Positions 28,139 to 37,019 of a stretch of DNA of 64,000 nucleotides are shown here, in pieces (the first letter of the stretch is position 1; the number at the start of each line of letters is the position of its first letter). The notes under the pieces are model-generated. The model had not been told where the DNA came from. It worked only from the letters and a program-made list of their open reading frames with translations, and ran no database searches. The stretch is from Streptomyces sp. Sge12. Lineage in GTDB: Bacteria > Actinomycetota > Actinomycetes > Streptomycetales > Streptomycetaceae. The stretch lies in the NCBI RefSeq assembly GCF_002080455.1, contig NZ_CP020555.1, forward strand, positions 3,038,001-3,102,000. The letters run 5' to 3'. The position numbers and the translations under genes are program-made.

Positions 28139-30483
28139 GCCGGCTGCGGGTATGGGCCCGCGACCTCGCCATGGGCACCCGCTTCGCCTTCGGCGGCGGC
28201 CGCGAGGGGTGGATCCGCACCCTGCTCACCGGCGTCGGTGTCGGCCTCGGCGTCGCACTGCTGCTGATCAGCACCGCGATCCCCGGTGCGCTCGCCGCGC
28301 GGTACGAGCGCGGAGACGCACGGTCGACGCTGAACTCCGAGCGGGCCGACGCCCCCGGGCCCGGCACCCTGCTGATCGCCCGCATCGGCCAGACGTACCG
28401 CCACAAGGACATCGAGGGGCACATGGTGCGGGCCGAGGGCCCGGACGCCCCGCTGCCGCCCGGCCTGGAGCGGATCCCCGGCCCGGGCGAGATGGCGCTC
28501 TCCCCCGCCCTCGACGAGCTGCTGAAGTCCTCCGACGGCGCCCTGCTGCGCGAGCGGCTCGACGCGAGGGTCAGCGGGATCGTCGGCGCCCCGGGGCTGG
28601 TCGGCCCCGGCGAACTGCTCTTCTACCTGGGCAGCGACACCCTCCAGAAGAACGGGCCCGAGGACTACCGCGTCCAGCGCGTCACCGGCTTCGGCTACGA
28701 CGCGGAGCGCGACGGCCTCGACCCCGTGCTCATGCTGATGGTCGTGCTGACGTTCGTCGCCCTGCTGATGCCCGTCGCCGTGTTCATCGCCACCGCCGTC
28801 CGCTTCGGCGGGGAGCGGCGCGACCGGCGGCTCGCCGCGCTGCGGCTGGTCGGCGCCGACAGCAGGATGGTGCGCCGGATCGCGGCCGGCGAGGCGCTGG
28901 CCGGCTCCCTGGTCGGACTGGTGCTGGGCACCGGCTTCTTCGCCGTCGGCCGCTCCCTGGTCGGCAGCATCAGCCTCCGCCAGCGCAGCGTCTTCCCCGC
29001 CGACCTCGACCCGGCGCCCTGGCTCGCCGTCCTGGTCGCCCTCGCGGTGCCCGCGGCGGCGGTGGCCGTGACCCTGTTCGCACTGCGCGGTGTGGTCATC
29101 GAGCCGCTGGGCGTCGTCCGGACGGCCAGGCCCTCCCGGCGCCGCGTCTGGTGGCGGCTGCTGCTCCCGCTGGTCGGACTCGGCCTGCTGGTGCCCATGG
29201 GCGGCCGCGGCAACGACCACGGCAGGTTCAACCAGTGGCAGGTCACCGGGGGCGTGGTGCTGCTGCTGGTCGGGATCACCGTGCTGCTGCCCTGGCTGCT
29301 GGAACGTTTCGTCGCGAGGATGTCCGGTGGCCCGGTCTCCTGGCAGCTGGCCGTGCGCCGGCTCCAGCTCAACAGCGGCGCCGCCGCCCGCCTCGTCAAC
29401 GGCATCGCCGTCGCCGTCGCGGGAGCCATCGCCCTCCAGATGCTCTTCGCGGGCGTCGAGGGCGACTACACCAGATCGACCGGCCAGGACCCCGGCAGGG
29501 CGGCCGTCGCGGTCATGGTGAACCGCGATTCCGGGACCCGCATGGACGAGCTCGCACAGCGGATCTCCGCCGTGCCCGGCATCACCCGCGCCGTCCCGCT
29601 GACCTCCGCGCAGGCCGCCCACCGACTGCCCGCGGAAGCCACGGTCCAGGTGACCATCGGCACCTGCGACGCGCTCGGCGAGGTCGCCACGCTCGACTCC
29701 TGCAAGGAGGGCGATTCCTTCGTCCTGACCGGCTCCCCCGCGGAGGACCTCTACGGGGACACGGCCGCGCCCGGCGACGAGCTGTTCGTCGGGAACGTCC
29801 GCGGGTACGGGGACGGGTCCGACCCCGCCCGGCCCGCCCCCAAGTGGAAGGTCCCCGCGGACGCCCGTACGGTCCCCGGCCGGGAGGACCCCACCGGGCA
29901 GCTGCGCAGCGGCCTGCTGGTGACCCCGTCGGCCGCTCCGAAGGAGATCGGCGACTACCCGGACGCGCGGATCTTCGTCCAGGTCGACGAGTCCGGCCCG
30001 GACGCGCTGGACCGGGCGCGCACCGCCGTGTTCAAGGCGGACCCGTTCGTCACGGCGATGACGCTGCGGGACAGCAAGGAGGCCGCCGGCTTCTCCTCGA
30101 TCCGCACGGGGCTGTTCTTCGGCGCCCTCGCGGTCCTGGTCCTGATCGGCGGAAGCCTGCTCGTCTCCCAGCTGGAGCAGTTGCGCGAGCGCCGGCGGCT
30201 GCTCTCCTCGCTGGTCGCCTTCGGTACCAAGCGCTCCACGCTGAGCCTGTCGGTGCTGTGGCAGACGGCCGTGCCGATCGCGCTGGGCCTGGTGCTGGCG
30301 ACCGGGGTGGGCGTGGGGCTGGGCGCCGTCCTGATGACCATGGCCGCCACGCCGGTCCGGATCGACTGGGCCTCGGTGCTCGGGATGACGGCGGCCGGCT
30401 CGGGCGTGGTGATCGTGGTGACCCTGCTCAGCCTGCCGCCGCTGCTGCGGCTGATGCGCCCGGACGGCCTGCGTACGGAGTGA
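28135..30483 (+). CDS. FtsX-like ABC transporter permease
   Basis: A 782-aa membrane protein of the type VII (FtsX/MacB) ABC class, with about ten TM segments. One starts near residue 30 (TLLTGVGVGLGVALLLIST), two FtsX domains lie near residues 195-320 and 660-775, and extracytoplasmic loops fall between. The central loop (about 440-650) has a C-x9-C pair (GTCDALGEV, DSCKEGD). It forms a transporter with the preceding ATPase; PadR control suggests response to a toxic ligand. Confidence 0.92.
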   Translation: MSRLRVWARDLAMGTRFAFGGGREGWIRTLLTGVGVGLGVALLLISTAIPGALAARYERGDARSTLNSERADAPGPGTLLIARIGQTYRHKDIEGHMVRAEGPDAPLPPGLERIPGPGEMALSPALDELLKSSDGALLRERLDARVSGIVGAPGLVGPGELLFYLGSDTLQKNGPEDYRVQRVTGFGYDAERDGLDPVLMLMVVLTFVALLMPVAVFIATAVRFGGERRDRRLAALRLVGADSRMVRRIAAGEALAGSLVGLVLGTGFFAVGRSLVGSISLRQRSVFPADLDPAPWLAVLVALAVPAAAVAVTLFALRGVVIEPLGVVRTARPSRRRVWWRLLLPLVGLGLLVPMGGRGNDHGRFNQWQVTGGVVLLLVGITVLLPWLLERFVARMSGGPVSWQLAVRRLQLNSGAAARLVNGIAVAVAGAIALQMLFAGVEGDYTRSTGQDPGRAAVAVMVNRDSGTRMDELAQRISAVPGITRAVPLTSAQAAHRLPAEATVQVTIGTCDALGEVATLDSCKEGDSFVLTGSPAEDLYGDTAAPGDELFVGNVRGYGDGSDPARPAPKWKVPADARTVPGREDPTGQLRSGLLVTPSAAPKEIGDYPDARIFVQVDESGPDALDRARTAVFKADPFVTAMTLRDSKEAAGFSSIRTGLFFGALAVLVLIGGSLLVSQLEQLRERRRLLSSLVAFGTKRSTLSLSVLWQTAVPIALGLVLATGVGVGLGAVLMTMAATPVRIDWASVLGMTAAGSGVVIVVTLLSLPPLLRLMRPDGLRTE

Positions 30484-30494
30484 CCGCCGCACGG

Positions 30495-30588
30495 CCCTGA
30501 CCCGCACGACCCTGACGCGTACGGCCCCGACCCGTACGCCCGTGCCCGTGCCCGTGCCCCGTACGCCCGTGCCCCGTACGCCCGTTCC
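30495..30588. repeat. Short tandem GTACG/GTGCCC repeats
   Basis: Directly after the permease stop: two perfect tandem copies of the 15-mer CGTGCCCCGTACGCC (30553-30567, 30568-30582). They are preceded by three GTGCCC units and looser CCGTACG copies. Non-coding; probably slipped-strand expansions near the oxyR 3' end. Confidence 0.65.
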
Positions 30589-30600
30589 CGGCGACGCCCG

Positions 30601-31548
30601 CTAATCGGTGGGCCACACCGGGAGCGGGCGTACGGCTTCGCGCAGTGCGGCGGCGATCGCCCCGAACTCCTCCTGCCGGGCGGTCCCGGTGCGCATGGCC
30701 AGGGCGATCCGCCGGGAGGGCGCGGGCTCGGCGAAACAGCCGGTGGACAGGTACTCGTTGCGGGCGGTCTCCAGCCGCAGCGCGGAGCGCGGCAACAGCG
30801 TCACTCCCAGTCCCCCGGCGACCAGTTGTACGAGCGTGGACAGCCCGGCGGCGGTCGTGGTGACGTCCGCCCCGGTCGTCCGTCCCGCTTCCCGGCAGAT
30901 GTCGAGGGCCTGGTCGCGCAGGCAGTGCCCTTCGTCGAGCAGCAGGAGCTGCAGTCCCCGCAGTTCCTCCAGCGGGATGTCGCGGCGCCCGGCCAGCGCG
31001 TGCTCGCGGGGGGTGAGCAGGACGAAGTCCTCGTCGAAGACGGGCAGTTCGGTGACGCCCGGGACCCCCAGCGGCACCGCCAGCAGGAGCAGGTCCAGGC
31101 GGCCGCCGCCCAGCCCCTCCAGCAGCGAGGCGGTCTGCTCCTCGTGCACCTGGAGGTCCATCCGCGGGTAGCGCCGGTGGAACAGCCCGAGCACGGTCGG
31201 CAGCAGGTACGGCGCCACCGTGGGGATCACCCCGAGCCGCAGCACCCCGGTGAAGGGGGCCCGGACGGCCTCGGCCTCCTCCAGCAGCCCGCCCATGGCG
31301 TCGAGCACCACCTGGGCCCGCGCCGCGATCCGCTCGCCCGCCGGGGAGAGCAGCACCTTGCGGGTGGTGCGCTCCAGCAGCTGCACGCCGAGGGCCTCCT
31401 CCAGCGCGGAGACGGATCCGGAGAGCGCCGGCTGGCTCATGCCGATGGCCGCGGCGGCGTCCCGGAAGTGCAGATGCTCGGCGACCGCCGCGAAGGCGCG
31501 CAGTTGCGCGAGCGTCGGTTGCTTCGTTCCCCTACTACTGACAGCCAC
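30601..31548 (-). CDS. oxyR: LysR-family peroxide sensor OxyR
   Basis: A 315-aa LysR regulator: N-terminal winged helix (TLAQLRAFAAVAEHLHFRDAA, SQPALSGSVSALEEALGV) and a C-terminal sensor domain. Two redox-candidate cysteines lie in EGHCLRDQALDICREAG, nine residues apart, matching OxyR's peroxide-reactive pair. GTG 31548 gives MAVSSRGTKQPTLAQ, a typical actinobacterial OxyR start. Divergent from ahpC, which it would activate on oxidation by H2O2. Confidence 0.93.
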   Translation of the reverse strand: MAVSSRGTKQPTLAQLRAFAAVAEHLHFRDAAAAIGMSQPALSGSVSALEEALGVQLLERTTRKVLLSPAGERIAARAQVVLDAMGGLLEEAEAVRAPFTGVLRLGVIPTVAPYLLPTVLGLFHRRYPRMDLQVHEEQTASLLEGLGGGRLDLLLLAVPLGVPGVTELPVFDEDFVLLTPREHALAGRRDIPLEELRGLQLLLLDEGHCLRDQALDICREAGRTTGADVTTTAAGLSTLVQLVAGGLGVTLLPRSALRLETARNEYLSTGCFAEPAPSRRIALAMRTGTARQEEFGAIAAALREAVRPLPVWPTD

Positions 31549-31683
31549 TGATAGGTACCTCCGATCACCCGGCACAAGACTAGCTATTTCTGTAATCAAT
31601 GCAGGTGTGTCAGCATGTGAGATCAGTCCAACCCCATCGGAAAACCCCCAAAAGGGCCATTTTCCACTGCATAAGGAGAGCGC
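31549..31683. promoter_or_regulatory. oxyR-ahpC divergent regulatory region
   Basis: A 135-bp AT-richer gap that must hold both promoters and the OxyR site. I do not see a full ATAG-N7-CTAT element, though half-sites ATAG (31551) and CTAT (31584 region) are present. GGAAAA (31639-31644) and TTTTCC (31660-31665) flank a CCC/GGG stem in the ahpC leader. The ahpC ribosome site is AAGGAGAG at 31673-31680. Confidence 0.6.
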
Positions 31684-32238
31684 GTGCTCACTGTTGGTGA
31701 CAAGTTCCCCACCTTCGACCTGACCGCCTGTGTCTCGCTCGAGGCCGGCAGCGAGTTCGCGCAGATCGACCACAAGACCTACGAGGGCAAGTGGAAGGTC
31801 ATCTTCGCGTGGCCCCTGGACTTCACCTTCGTCTGCCCGACCGAGATCGCCGCCTTCGGCAAGCTGAACGAGGAGTTCGCCGACCGCGACGCGCAGATCC
31901 TCGGCTTCTCGCTCGACTCGGAGTACGTGCACCACGCCTGGCGCAAGGACCACGCCGACCTGCGTGACCTGCCCTTCCCGATGATGTCCGACATCAAGCG
32001 CGAGCTGTCGACCGAGCTGGGCATCCTGGGCGAGGACGGCCTGCCGATGCGCGCCGTCTTCATCGTGGACCCGAACAACGAGATCCAGTTCTCGATGGTG
32101 ACCGCCGGTTCCGTGGGCCGTAACCCCAAGGAGGTCCTGCGGGTCCTCGACGCCCTGCAGACCGACGAGCTGTGCCCGTGCAACTGGAACAAGGGTGACA
32201 GCACCATCGACGCCGGCGCGCTGCTGGCCGGTGAGTGA
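31684..32238 (+). CDS. ahpC: Alkyl hydroperoxide reductase C (2-Cys peroxiredoxin)
   Basis: Reduces H2O2, organic peroxides and peroxynitrite. The 184-aa protein has the peroxidatic cysteine C51 in FTFVCPTEI and possible resolving cysteines C164 and C166 in LCPCNWNKG near the C-terminus, as in mycobacterial AhpC. GTG 31684. ahpD follows after 3 nt and probably supplies reducing power. Expected to be induced by OxyR encoded divergently. Confidence 0.96.
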   Translation: MLTVGDKFPTFDLTACVSLEAGSEFAQIDHKTYEGKWKVIFAWPLDFTFVCPTEIAAFGKLNEEFADRDAQILGFSLDSEYVHHAWRKDHADLRDLPFPMMSDIKRELSTELGILGEDGLPMRAVFIVDPNNEIQFSMVTAGSVGRNPKEVLRVLDALQTDELCPCNWNKGDSTIDAGALLAGE

Positions 32239-32241
32239 CGG

Positions 32242-32778
32242 ATGTCCCTCGACTCCCTGAAGTCGGCCATACCGGACTTCGCGAAGGACCTGAAGCTGAA
32301 CCTCGGTTCGGTCATCGGCAACAGCGACCTCCCGCAGCAGCAGCTGTGGGGCACCGTCCTGTCCTGCGCGATCGCCGCCCGCTCCCCGCGCGTCCTGCGT
32401 GAGCTGGAGCCCGAGGCGAAGGCGAACCTCTCGCCGGAGGCGTACACCGCCGCCAAGTCCGCCGCCGCGATCATGGCGATGAACAACGTCTTCTACCGCA
32501 CCCGGCACCTGCTCTCCGACCCGGAGTACGGCACCCTGCGCGCGGGCCTGCGGATGAACGTCATCGGCAACCCGGGCGTGGAGAAGGTCGACTTCGAGCT
32601 GTGGTCGCTCGCGGTTTCCGCGATCAACGGCTGCGGCCAGTGCCTGGACTCGCACGAGCAGGTCCTGCGCAAGGCGGGCGTCGACCGCGAGACGATCCAG
32701 GAGGCCTTCAAGGTCGCCTCCGTGATCCAGGCCGTCGCCGTCACCCTCGACGCCGAGGCCGCCCTCGCCGCCGAGTAA
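32242..32778 (+). CDS. ahpD: Alkyl hydroperoxide reductase AhpD
   Basis: A thioredoxin-like partner that reduces AhpC. The 178-aa helical protein carries the catalytic motif CGQCLDSH with C131, C134 and H138, the AhpD active site. The conserved [13 protein letters not shown] segment is also present. Its start is 3 nt after the ahpC stop, so it is an operon. A perfect 18-bp hairpin follows. Confidence 0.96.
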   Translation: MSLDSLKSAIPDFAKDLKLNLGSVIGNSDLPQQQLWGTVLSCAIAARSPRVLRELEPEAKANLSPEAYTAAKSAAAIMAMNNVFYRTRHLLSDPEYGTLRAGLRMNVIGNPGVEKVDFELWSLAVSAINGCGQCLDSHEQVLRKAGVDRETIQEAFKVASVIQAVAVTLDAEAALAAE

Positions 32779-32794
32779 CGGCACCCCGGTACGC

Positions 32795-32836
32795 CACGAG
32801 GGCCCCGCGACCGATGCCGGTCGCGGGGCCCTCGTG
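32795..32836. terminator. 18-bp perfect bidirectional hairpin
   Basis: Arms 32795-32812 and 32819-32836 (starting CACGAGGGCCCCGCG) are fully complementary with a 6-nt loop. They lie between convergent ahpD and the membrane-anchored paralog gene. Confidence 0.9.
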
Positions 32837-32839
32837 CTG

Positions 32840-33562
32840 TCATCCCCTGCGCAGGGCCGCCATCAGCGCCCGGGTGTCCTCGACGGCCGCCGCGAGCAGC
32901 GTCTCCCTCCCGGGGTGCGGCACCTGGGTCAGGGTGGGGTCGGGGCCGTCCTGGCTCAACCCCCGGTAGATCATCACGTCGACGGTGAACACCGCGCCGC
33001 CGTCGCGGACCCGCAGCCGCAGGCTGTCATCGGGCCCGGAGCCGGAGACGAAGGCCTGCTCCCCGAGGCCGGGCAGCGGATCCCACCCGATCTCGTCACC
33101 GTAGAAGAAGATCCGGTTGGCGGGGACGTCGAGCGCGAACTCGGCCGCCGGATCGGTCTTCTTGTGCAGCTCGACCGTGGCCGAGGTGTGAACGGTCCCG
33201 GCGGAGACCGCCTTGTCGTTCTCGCGGGCGCACGACGCCCAGTCCAGCGCCGGATGCCGGCCGCCTTTGCGCGGTACGGTCTTCGGAAGGCTGCCCAGCA
33301 CCCCCTCCAGGGTCGAGGCCGTGAACCGGTCGCACAGGTCGTCCGCGACCCGGTAGCGGATCTCCGGCGCGGCCGGCCGGTCCCCGAAGGCGTACAGCCC
33401 GCCCACCCACAGTGCGGAGGTGGCGACCACCGCCGCCGCCACCCACGGCCACGGCGGCCGCGCCCGGCCGCGCAGGGGCTCGCCCACCACGACGTCCTGC
33501 GGGGCGCCGTCCCGGTCCGCCGCCGGCCACCGCTCCCCGTCTAACTCGGGCTCTCCGATCAT
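32840..33562 (-). CDS. Membrane-anchored protein, tandem paralog 2, unknown function
   Basis: A 240-aa protein with a short acidic cytoplasmic tail, one TM helix (WVAAAVVATSALWVGGLYAFG, about 40-60) and an extracytoplasmic domain. That domain has two cysteines (DDLCDRF and ASCARE), TVHTSATVELHKKTDP and GLGEQAF. It is clearly homologous to the gene just upstream: shared VGGLYAFG, EI-Y-R, LC-DF-A-TL-G, VELHKK-DP, LPGLGE and C-terminal AL-A-LR. Nine bp separate the two, so they form an operon. No known family is recognised. Confidence 0.82.
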   Translation of the reverse strand: MIGEPELDGERWPAADRDGAPQDVVVGEPLRGRARPPWPWVAAAVVATSALWVGGLYAFGDRPAAPEIRYRVADDLCDRFTASTLEGVLGSLPKTVPRKGGRHPALDWASCARENDKAVSAGTVHTSATVELHKKTDPAAEFALDVPANRIFFYGDEIGWDPLPGLGEQAFVSGSGPDDSLRLRVRDGGAVFTVDVMIYRGLSQDGPDPTLTQVPHPGRETLLAAAVEDTRALMAALRRG

Positions 33563-33571
33563 CCCCGCCTC

Positions 33572-34252
33572 CTACTTCCTGAGCTTCGCGATCAGTTCGC
33601 GCAGGTCCTCGGTCATCGCCGCCTTGACCGCGTCGGCGTCGGTGGCGGGCCGGTCGTTGTGTTCACCGAAGGTGGCCACCGAGACGTCGATGCTGAACTG
33701 CGCACCGCCGTCGATCGCCTTGAGCTGCAGAATCTGCTCGCCGGCGATCGCGGTCATCGCGGCACGCTCGCCGAGGCCCGGCACCGCTTCGGTGCGCACC
33801 TCGCCGGCGTGGGCGATGAGTGTGAGGGGCGGGGCGTCGAACTCGACCGACGGGTCCGCCTTCTTGTGCAGGTCGACCCGGGCCGTCACGGTGAAGTCCT
33901 GCGCGCCCTCGACATTGGTCAGGGAGCACACGGCCCCGTCCACGGCCCGGTTGCTGCTCTCGTGGTTCACCGGCCGCAGCTTGTGCAGGTCTCCGGCGAT
34001 GCCGCCCAGCGTCCTGGCCGCGAAGTCCTGGCACAGATTCTCCGACGCCCGGTAGGAGATCTCCGGGTCGGCCGACAGGCCGCCGAAGGCGTAGAGCCCG
34101 CCGGCCCACACCGCCGATGCCACCACGGCGCCGCCCAGCGCCCACTGCCACGGCCGTGGAGCCGGCCGCTCGCGTCCGCCCCCGGCCCGCGCCGGCGCCT
34201 GTTCCAACGGCTCGGTCTGCCAGTCCTCGCCGAGCTCCGGATCCGTGATCAT
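33572..34252 (-). CDS. Membrane-anchored protein, tandem paralog 1, unknown function
   Basis: A 226-aa protein with the same plan as its downstream paralog: an acidic tail, a TM helix (ALGGAVVASAVWAGGLYAFGG, about 37-57), and an outer domain with ENLCQDFAARTLGG and VCSLTNVEG (two cysteines). VDLHKKADP and a C-terminal DLRELIAKLRK follow. ATG 34252 overlaps a TGA that ends an in-frame extension running from the AI-2E transporter's stop, which suggests a lost third copy. Function unknown. Confidence 0.82.
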   Translation of the reverse strand: MITDPELGEDWQTEPLEQAPARAGGGRERPAPRPWQWALGGAVVASAVWAGGLYAFGGLSADPEISYRASENLCQDFAARTLGGIAGDLHKLRPVNHESSNRAVDGAVCSLTNVEGAQDFTVTARVDLHKKADPSVEFDAPPLTLIAHAGEVRTEAVPGLGERAAMTAIAGEQILQLKAIDGGAQFSIDVSVATFGEHNDRPATDADAVKAAMTEDLRELIAKLRK

Positions 34253-34377
34253 GCCTGTCCCCCCGTGGTCCCTGTACGTGCGGCGCCACGATCGGCGCGC
34301 ACCCGTTCGATCACCGCAGCCTTGATCGACGGAGTATCAGGTTCCGCGGGCTCTTCCCCGGGCTCGGGCCGGTGCGG

Positions 34378-35811
34378 CTACGCCGTGGGGTCCTCGCGGT
34401 CCGGCACCCCGCCCAGAGCGGTCGAACCGTGCGGGCCCGGGCCGATCATGCCCGCCCCGAGGTGGTGCTGGTCGCGCGAGTACGCCTTCAGGTATCCCAC
34501 CACCGTGTTGGTGACGGCCACCAGCGGTACGGCGACCACCGCGCCGCCGATGCCCGCGATCATCCCGCCGGCGGCCACCGACAGCACCACCGCGAGCGGG
34601 TGCACCCGTACCGCCCGGCCCAGGATGAAGGGCTGGAGCACGTGGCCCTCGATCTGCTGCACCGCCAGCACCACCAGCAGCACCATCAGGGCGGTGAACA
34701 CGCCCTGCGTCACGAGCGCGACGACCACCGCGAGGGCCCCCGAGACCACCGCGCCGACCAGCGGGATGAAGGCGAACAGGAAGATGAAGACGGCCAGCGG
34801 CACCGCCATCGGCACGTCCAGGAAGTAGATGCCGAGGCCGATGAAGATGGCGTCGATCAGCGCGACGATGACCGTGCCGCGCACGTACGCGGTCAGCGTG
34901 CGCCAGGCGCGCGGACCGGCGCCGGCGACTCCGGCCCGGGCGGCGGCCGGTACCAGGCCCAGCGCCCAGGTCCAGATGCGCTTGCCGTCGTAGAGCAGGA
35001 AGAGCGTGGAGAACATCGCGAGCAGAATGCCCGTCAGGACCTCGACGAGCACCGTGACGCCCTGCAGTCCGGCGGAGGTGATCTGCTCGGTGTTGGTGCC
35101 GATGGTCTCGCTGAGGTTCTTCGCGATGTCGTTGATCTGCTTCTCGGTCACGTGGAACGGACTGTCCAGTGCCCAGAGCTTGAGCTCGTTGATGCCGTCG
35201 CGGACCCGGTCGGAGAGGTCGTCGAGGTTCTCCATGACCTGCCAGACCACGAACCAGCCGACGAGCCCGATGACCACGAAGCCGAGGATCGCCGTGACGG
35301 CCGTGGCCAGGCCGCGCGGCAGGCCGAGCCTGCGCAGCCGCACCACGAAGGGCTGGAGCATCGCGGTGACGAGCATGGCGGCGGCGAAGGCGAGGACGAC
35401 CAGCCGGACTTCGCTGATCACCTTCATCAGCACCCACAGCATTCCGGCGAGCAGCAGCAGCCGCCAGCTGGCCTCGGCGGCGACGCGCATCCCCCACGGG
35501 ACGACGCTCGCCGGGTCGGGGCGCGTGGGCACGGTCGGTGCGGCGAGGTGCGGCGCGTGGGCCACCGGTGCGGCGACGGGCGGTGCGGCCACGGCCGTCG
35601 CCGTGCCGGACGCGGAGGACGCGCCGGACTCCCCGGCCGCGGCCGCGGCGGAGGCCCGGGAGGAGCCCGCGGGCGCCCGTCCCCGACCGCCGTTGCCCGG
35701 CAGGTCGCCGCTGCTCTCGGCCTCGACCTCGGCGCGCCGCTCGTTGAGCCGCGCCTCCATCCGGTTCAGCCTGTTCCCGAGCCGGCCGAGCCAGCCTTCC
35801 CTCTTCGCCAT
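34378..35811 (-). CDS. AI-2E family (UPF0118) transporter-like membrane protein
   Basis: A 477-aa membrane protein. The first about 120 residues are polar and Ala-rich (MAKREGWLGRLGNRLNRMEARL start). About eight TM helices follow, with the family blocks ATAVTAILGFVVIGLVGWF, LIDAIFIGLGIYFLDVPM and FIPLVGAVVSGALAV, and the QQIEGHVLQPFILGRAV signature near residue 395. AI-2E family members export small molecules or exchange ions; the substrate is unknown. ATG 35811 has GGAAGGAAG upstream; a GTG at 35847 is an alternative. Confidence 0.9.
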   Translation of the reverse strand: MAKREGWLGRLGNRLNRMEARLNERRAEVEAESSGDLPGNGGRGRAPAGSSRASAAAAAGESGASSASGTATAVAAPPVAAPVAHAPHLAAPTVPTRPDPASVVPWGMRVAAEASWRLLLLAGMLWVLMKVISEVRLVVLAFAAAMLVTAMLQPFVVRLRRLGLPRGLATAVTAILGFVVIGLVGWFVVWQVMENLDDLSDRVRDGINELKLWALDSPFHVTEKQINDIAKNLSETIGTNTEQITSAGLQGVTVLVEVLTGILLAMFSTLFLLYDGKRIWTWALGLVPAAARAGVAGAGPRAWRTLTAYVRGTVIVALIDAIFIGLGIYFLDVPMAVPLAVFIFLFAFIPLVGAVVSGALAVVVALVTQGVFTALMVLLVVLAVQQIEGHVLQPFILGRAVRVHPLAVVLSVAAGGMIAGIGGAVVAVPLVAVTNTVVGYLKAYSRDQHHLGAGMIGPGPHGSTALGGVPDREDPTA

Positions 35812-35867
35812 GTCGCTTCCTTCCCCCGCCCCGATCTCCGGGCTCACCTCGAAGACCGTACACGCGA

Positions 35868-35900
35868 GGAGCCCCGCACCGTAGAACGGTGCGGGGCTCC
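35868..35900. terminator. 15-bp perfect hairpin
   Basis: GGAGCCCCGCACCGT (35868-35882) pairs with ACGGTGCGGGGCTCC (35886-35900) around a 3-nt loop. It is downstream of the minus-strand transglycosylase gene and upstream of the AI-2E gene. Confidence 0.8.
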
Positions 35901-35946
35901 CCGGGCGGATCAGCGGGTGCGGTGCGGTGTCGCGGCCGCGGGCCCG

Positions 35947-36648
35947 CTAGTACCAGCCGTTGTTCTGGTGGAAGCTCCAGGCGGCGCAGGGGCTGCCGTA
36001 GCGGTCTTCCATGTAGTTCAGGCCCCACTTGATCTGCGTGGCGGGGTTGGTGCGCCAGTCCGCGCCGGCCGAGGCCATCTTCGAACCGGGCAGTGCCTGG
36101 ACCAGACCGTACGCGCCCGAGGACTTGTTCACGGCCAGGTAGTTCCAGGTGGATTCCTGGTTGATGATGTTCGAGAAGCACTGGAACTGGCCGGCCGGGA
36201 CCATCTGCTGTGCGATGGCCTTGACCTGGGCGACCGTGTAGGAGCTCTGGAGCGCGAAGTCGCCGGCGTCACGGCCGGAGCGGCTGGCGGCCTGCTCCTT
36301 CTCCTCGCGTTCCTTCTTGGCCTTGGCGTCGGCCTCGGCCTTCTCCTTCTCGGCCTCCGCCTTCTTGGACTTGGCGTCCTCGGCGGCCTGGAGGCGGGCG
36401 GCCTCCTCGGTGGAGCGCTTGGCGTCGACATCGGCGGCGTGGGCGATGGCGTCGGCCTGCTGCGTCAGGGACGCGCTCTGGACCTGCGCCTGGTCGCCGA
36501 CCGGGATGTCGGCGAGGAGCGTCGCGCCGGACGCGGTCGTCTCGAGATCGTTCGTGGGGTCGCCGGTGGCAACGCCCACGACTGCGCCGACGGTGGTGAC
36601 CGCGGTGGCCGAAGCCACGGCGAACCCCCGGACCGAGATCCGGCTCAC
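35947..36648 (-). CDS. Secreted lytic-transglycosylase-like protein
   Basis: A 233-aa exported protein. A signal sequence (about 1-30: SVRGFAVASATAVTTVGAVVG) is followed by a coiled coil rich in Glu/Lys/Ala (about 75-125). A C-terminal goose-lysozyme-like transglycosylase domain (about 140-233) has FSNIINQESTWNYLAVN, where the Glu is the probable catalytic acid, then GAYGLVQALPGSKM and a final W-SFHQNNGWY. Such proteins cleave or remodel peptidoglycan during growth or germination. GTG 36648 follows GGAAGGA. Preceded by an unusually long leader. Confidence 0.88.
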   Translation of the reverse strand: MSRISVRGFAVASATAVTTVGAVVGVATGDPTNDLETTASGATLLADIPVGDQAQVQSASLTQQADAIAHAADVDAKRSTEEAARLQAAEDAKSKKAEAEKEKAEADAKAKKEREEKEQAASRSGRDAGDFALQSSYTVAQVKAIAQQMVPAGQFQCFSNIINQESTWNYLAVNKSSGAYGLVQALPGSKMASAGADWRTNPATQIKWGLNYMEDRYGSPCAAWSFHQNNGWY

Positions 36649-36920
36649 ACGGTGTCCTTCCAGCAGCGTCCGCAGTGACCGCGCGGGCGCAAAAGTGCCC
36701 TCGACTCTGGCCTCCGTGGTTCTACGGTCACTGGAGGCGCGGGCCCGTGGGCAACTCCCTTGCGGGTGCTGCCGCATGAAACTCCGGGCGGCATACGGCG
36801 ATCGACTGTGGAGTTGTGGTGCTGCGCGTACCTCACGGGAGATACAGGTGTGCCGTATGCGGGGCCTGACGGAAACCAGACTCTGCCGGAACGCGACACC
36901 GCAAGGCAATTCTCCGTTGC

Positions 36921-36936
36921 GTGTGAAAGGTCACAC
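36921..36936. promoter_or_regulatory. Crp-like palindrome
   Basis: GTGTGAAAGGTCACAC is a 6-4-6 palindrome and fits GTG-N6-GNCAC, the pattern I recall for Streptomyces Crp. It lies about 270 bp upstream of the transglycosylase start, near where a promoter for the long leader would be. cAMP-Crp controls germination and cell-wall hydrolase genes in this genus; binding here is inferred. Confidence 0.45.
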
Positions 36937-36980
36937 CTGGCATGTCGCCGCTGATTTGCACAAAGACCTGTGCAGCACGA

Positions 36981-37019
36981 CGCCGCCCGGCTAGGCTCTC
37001 GGGCCTTTGCCGGGCGGCG
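36981..37019 (-). terminator. 11-bp perfect hairpin downstream of phoH
   Basis: CGCCGCCCGGC (36981-36991) pairs with GCCGGGCGGCG (37009-37019). An inner AGGC/GCCT stem can extend it. It lies 65 bp beyond the phoH stop. Confidence 0.75.

Noticed and set aside
36649..36980. c-di-AMP (ydaO) riboswitch upstream of the transglycosylase gene
   Set aside because: Expected by analogy with other Streptomyces wall-hydrolase genes, but I could not find the conserved sequence blocks, so I report only a structured leader.
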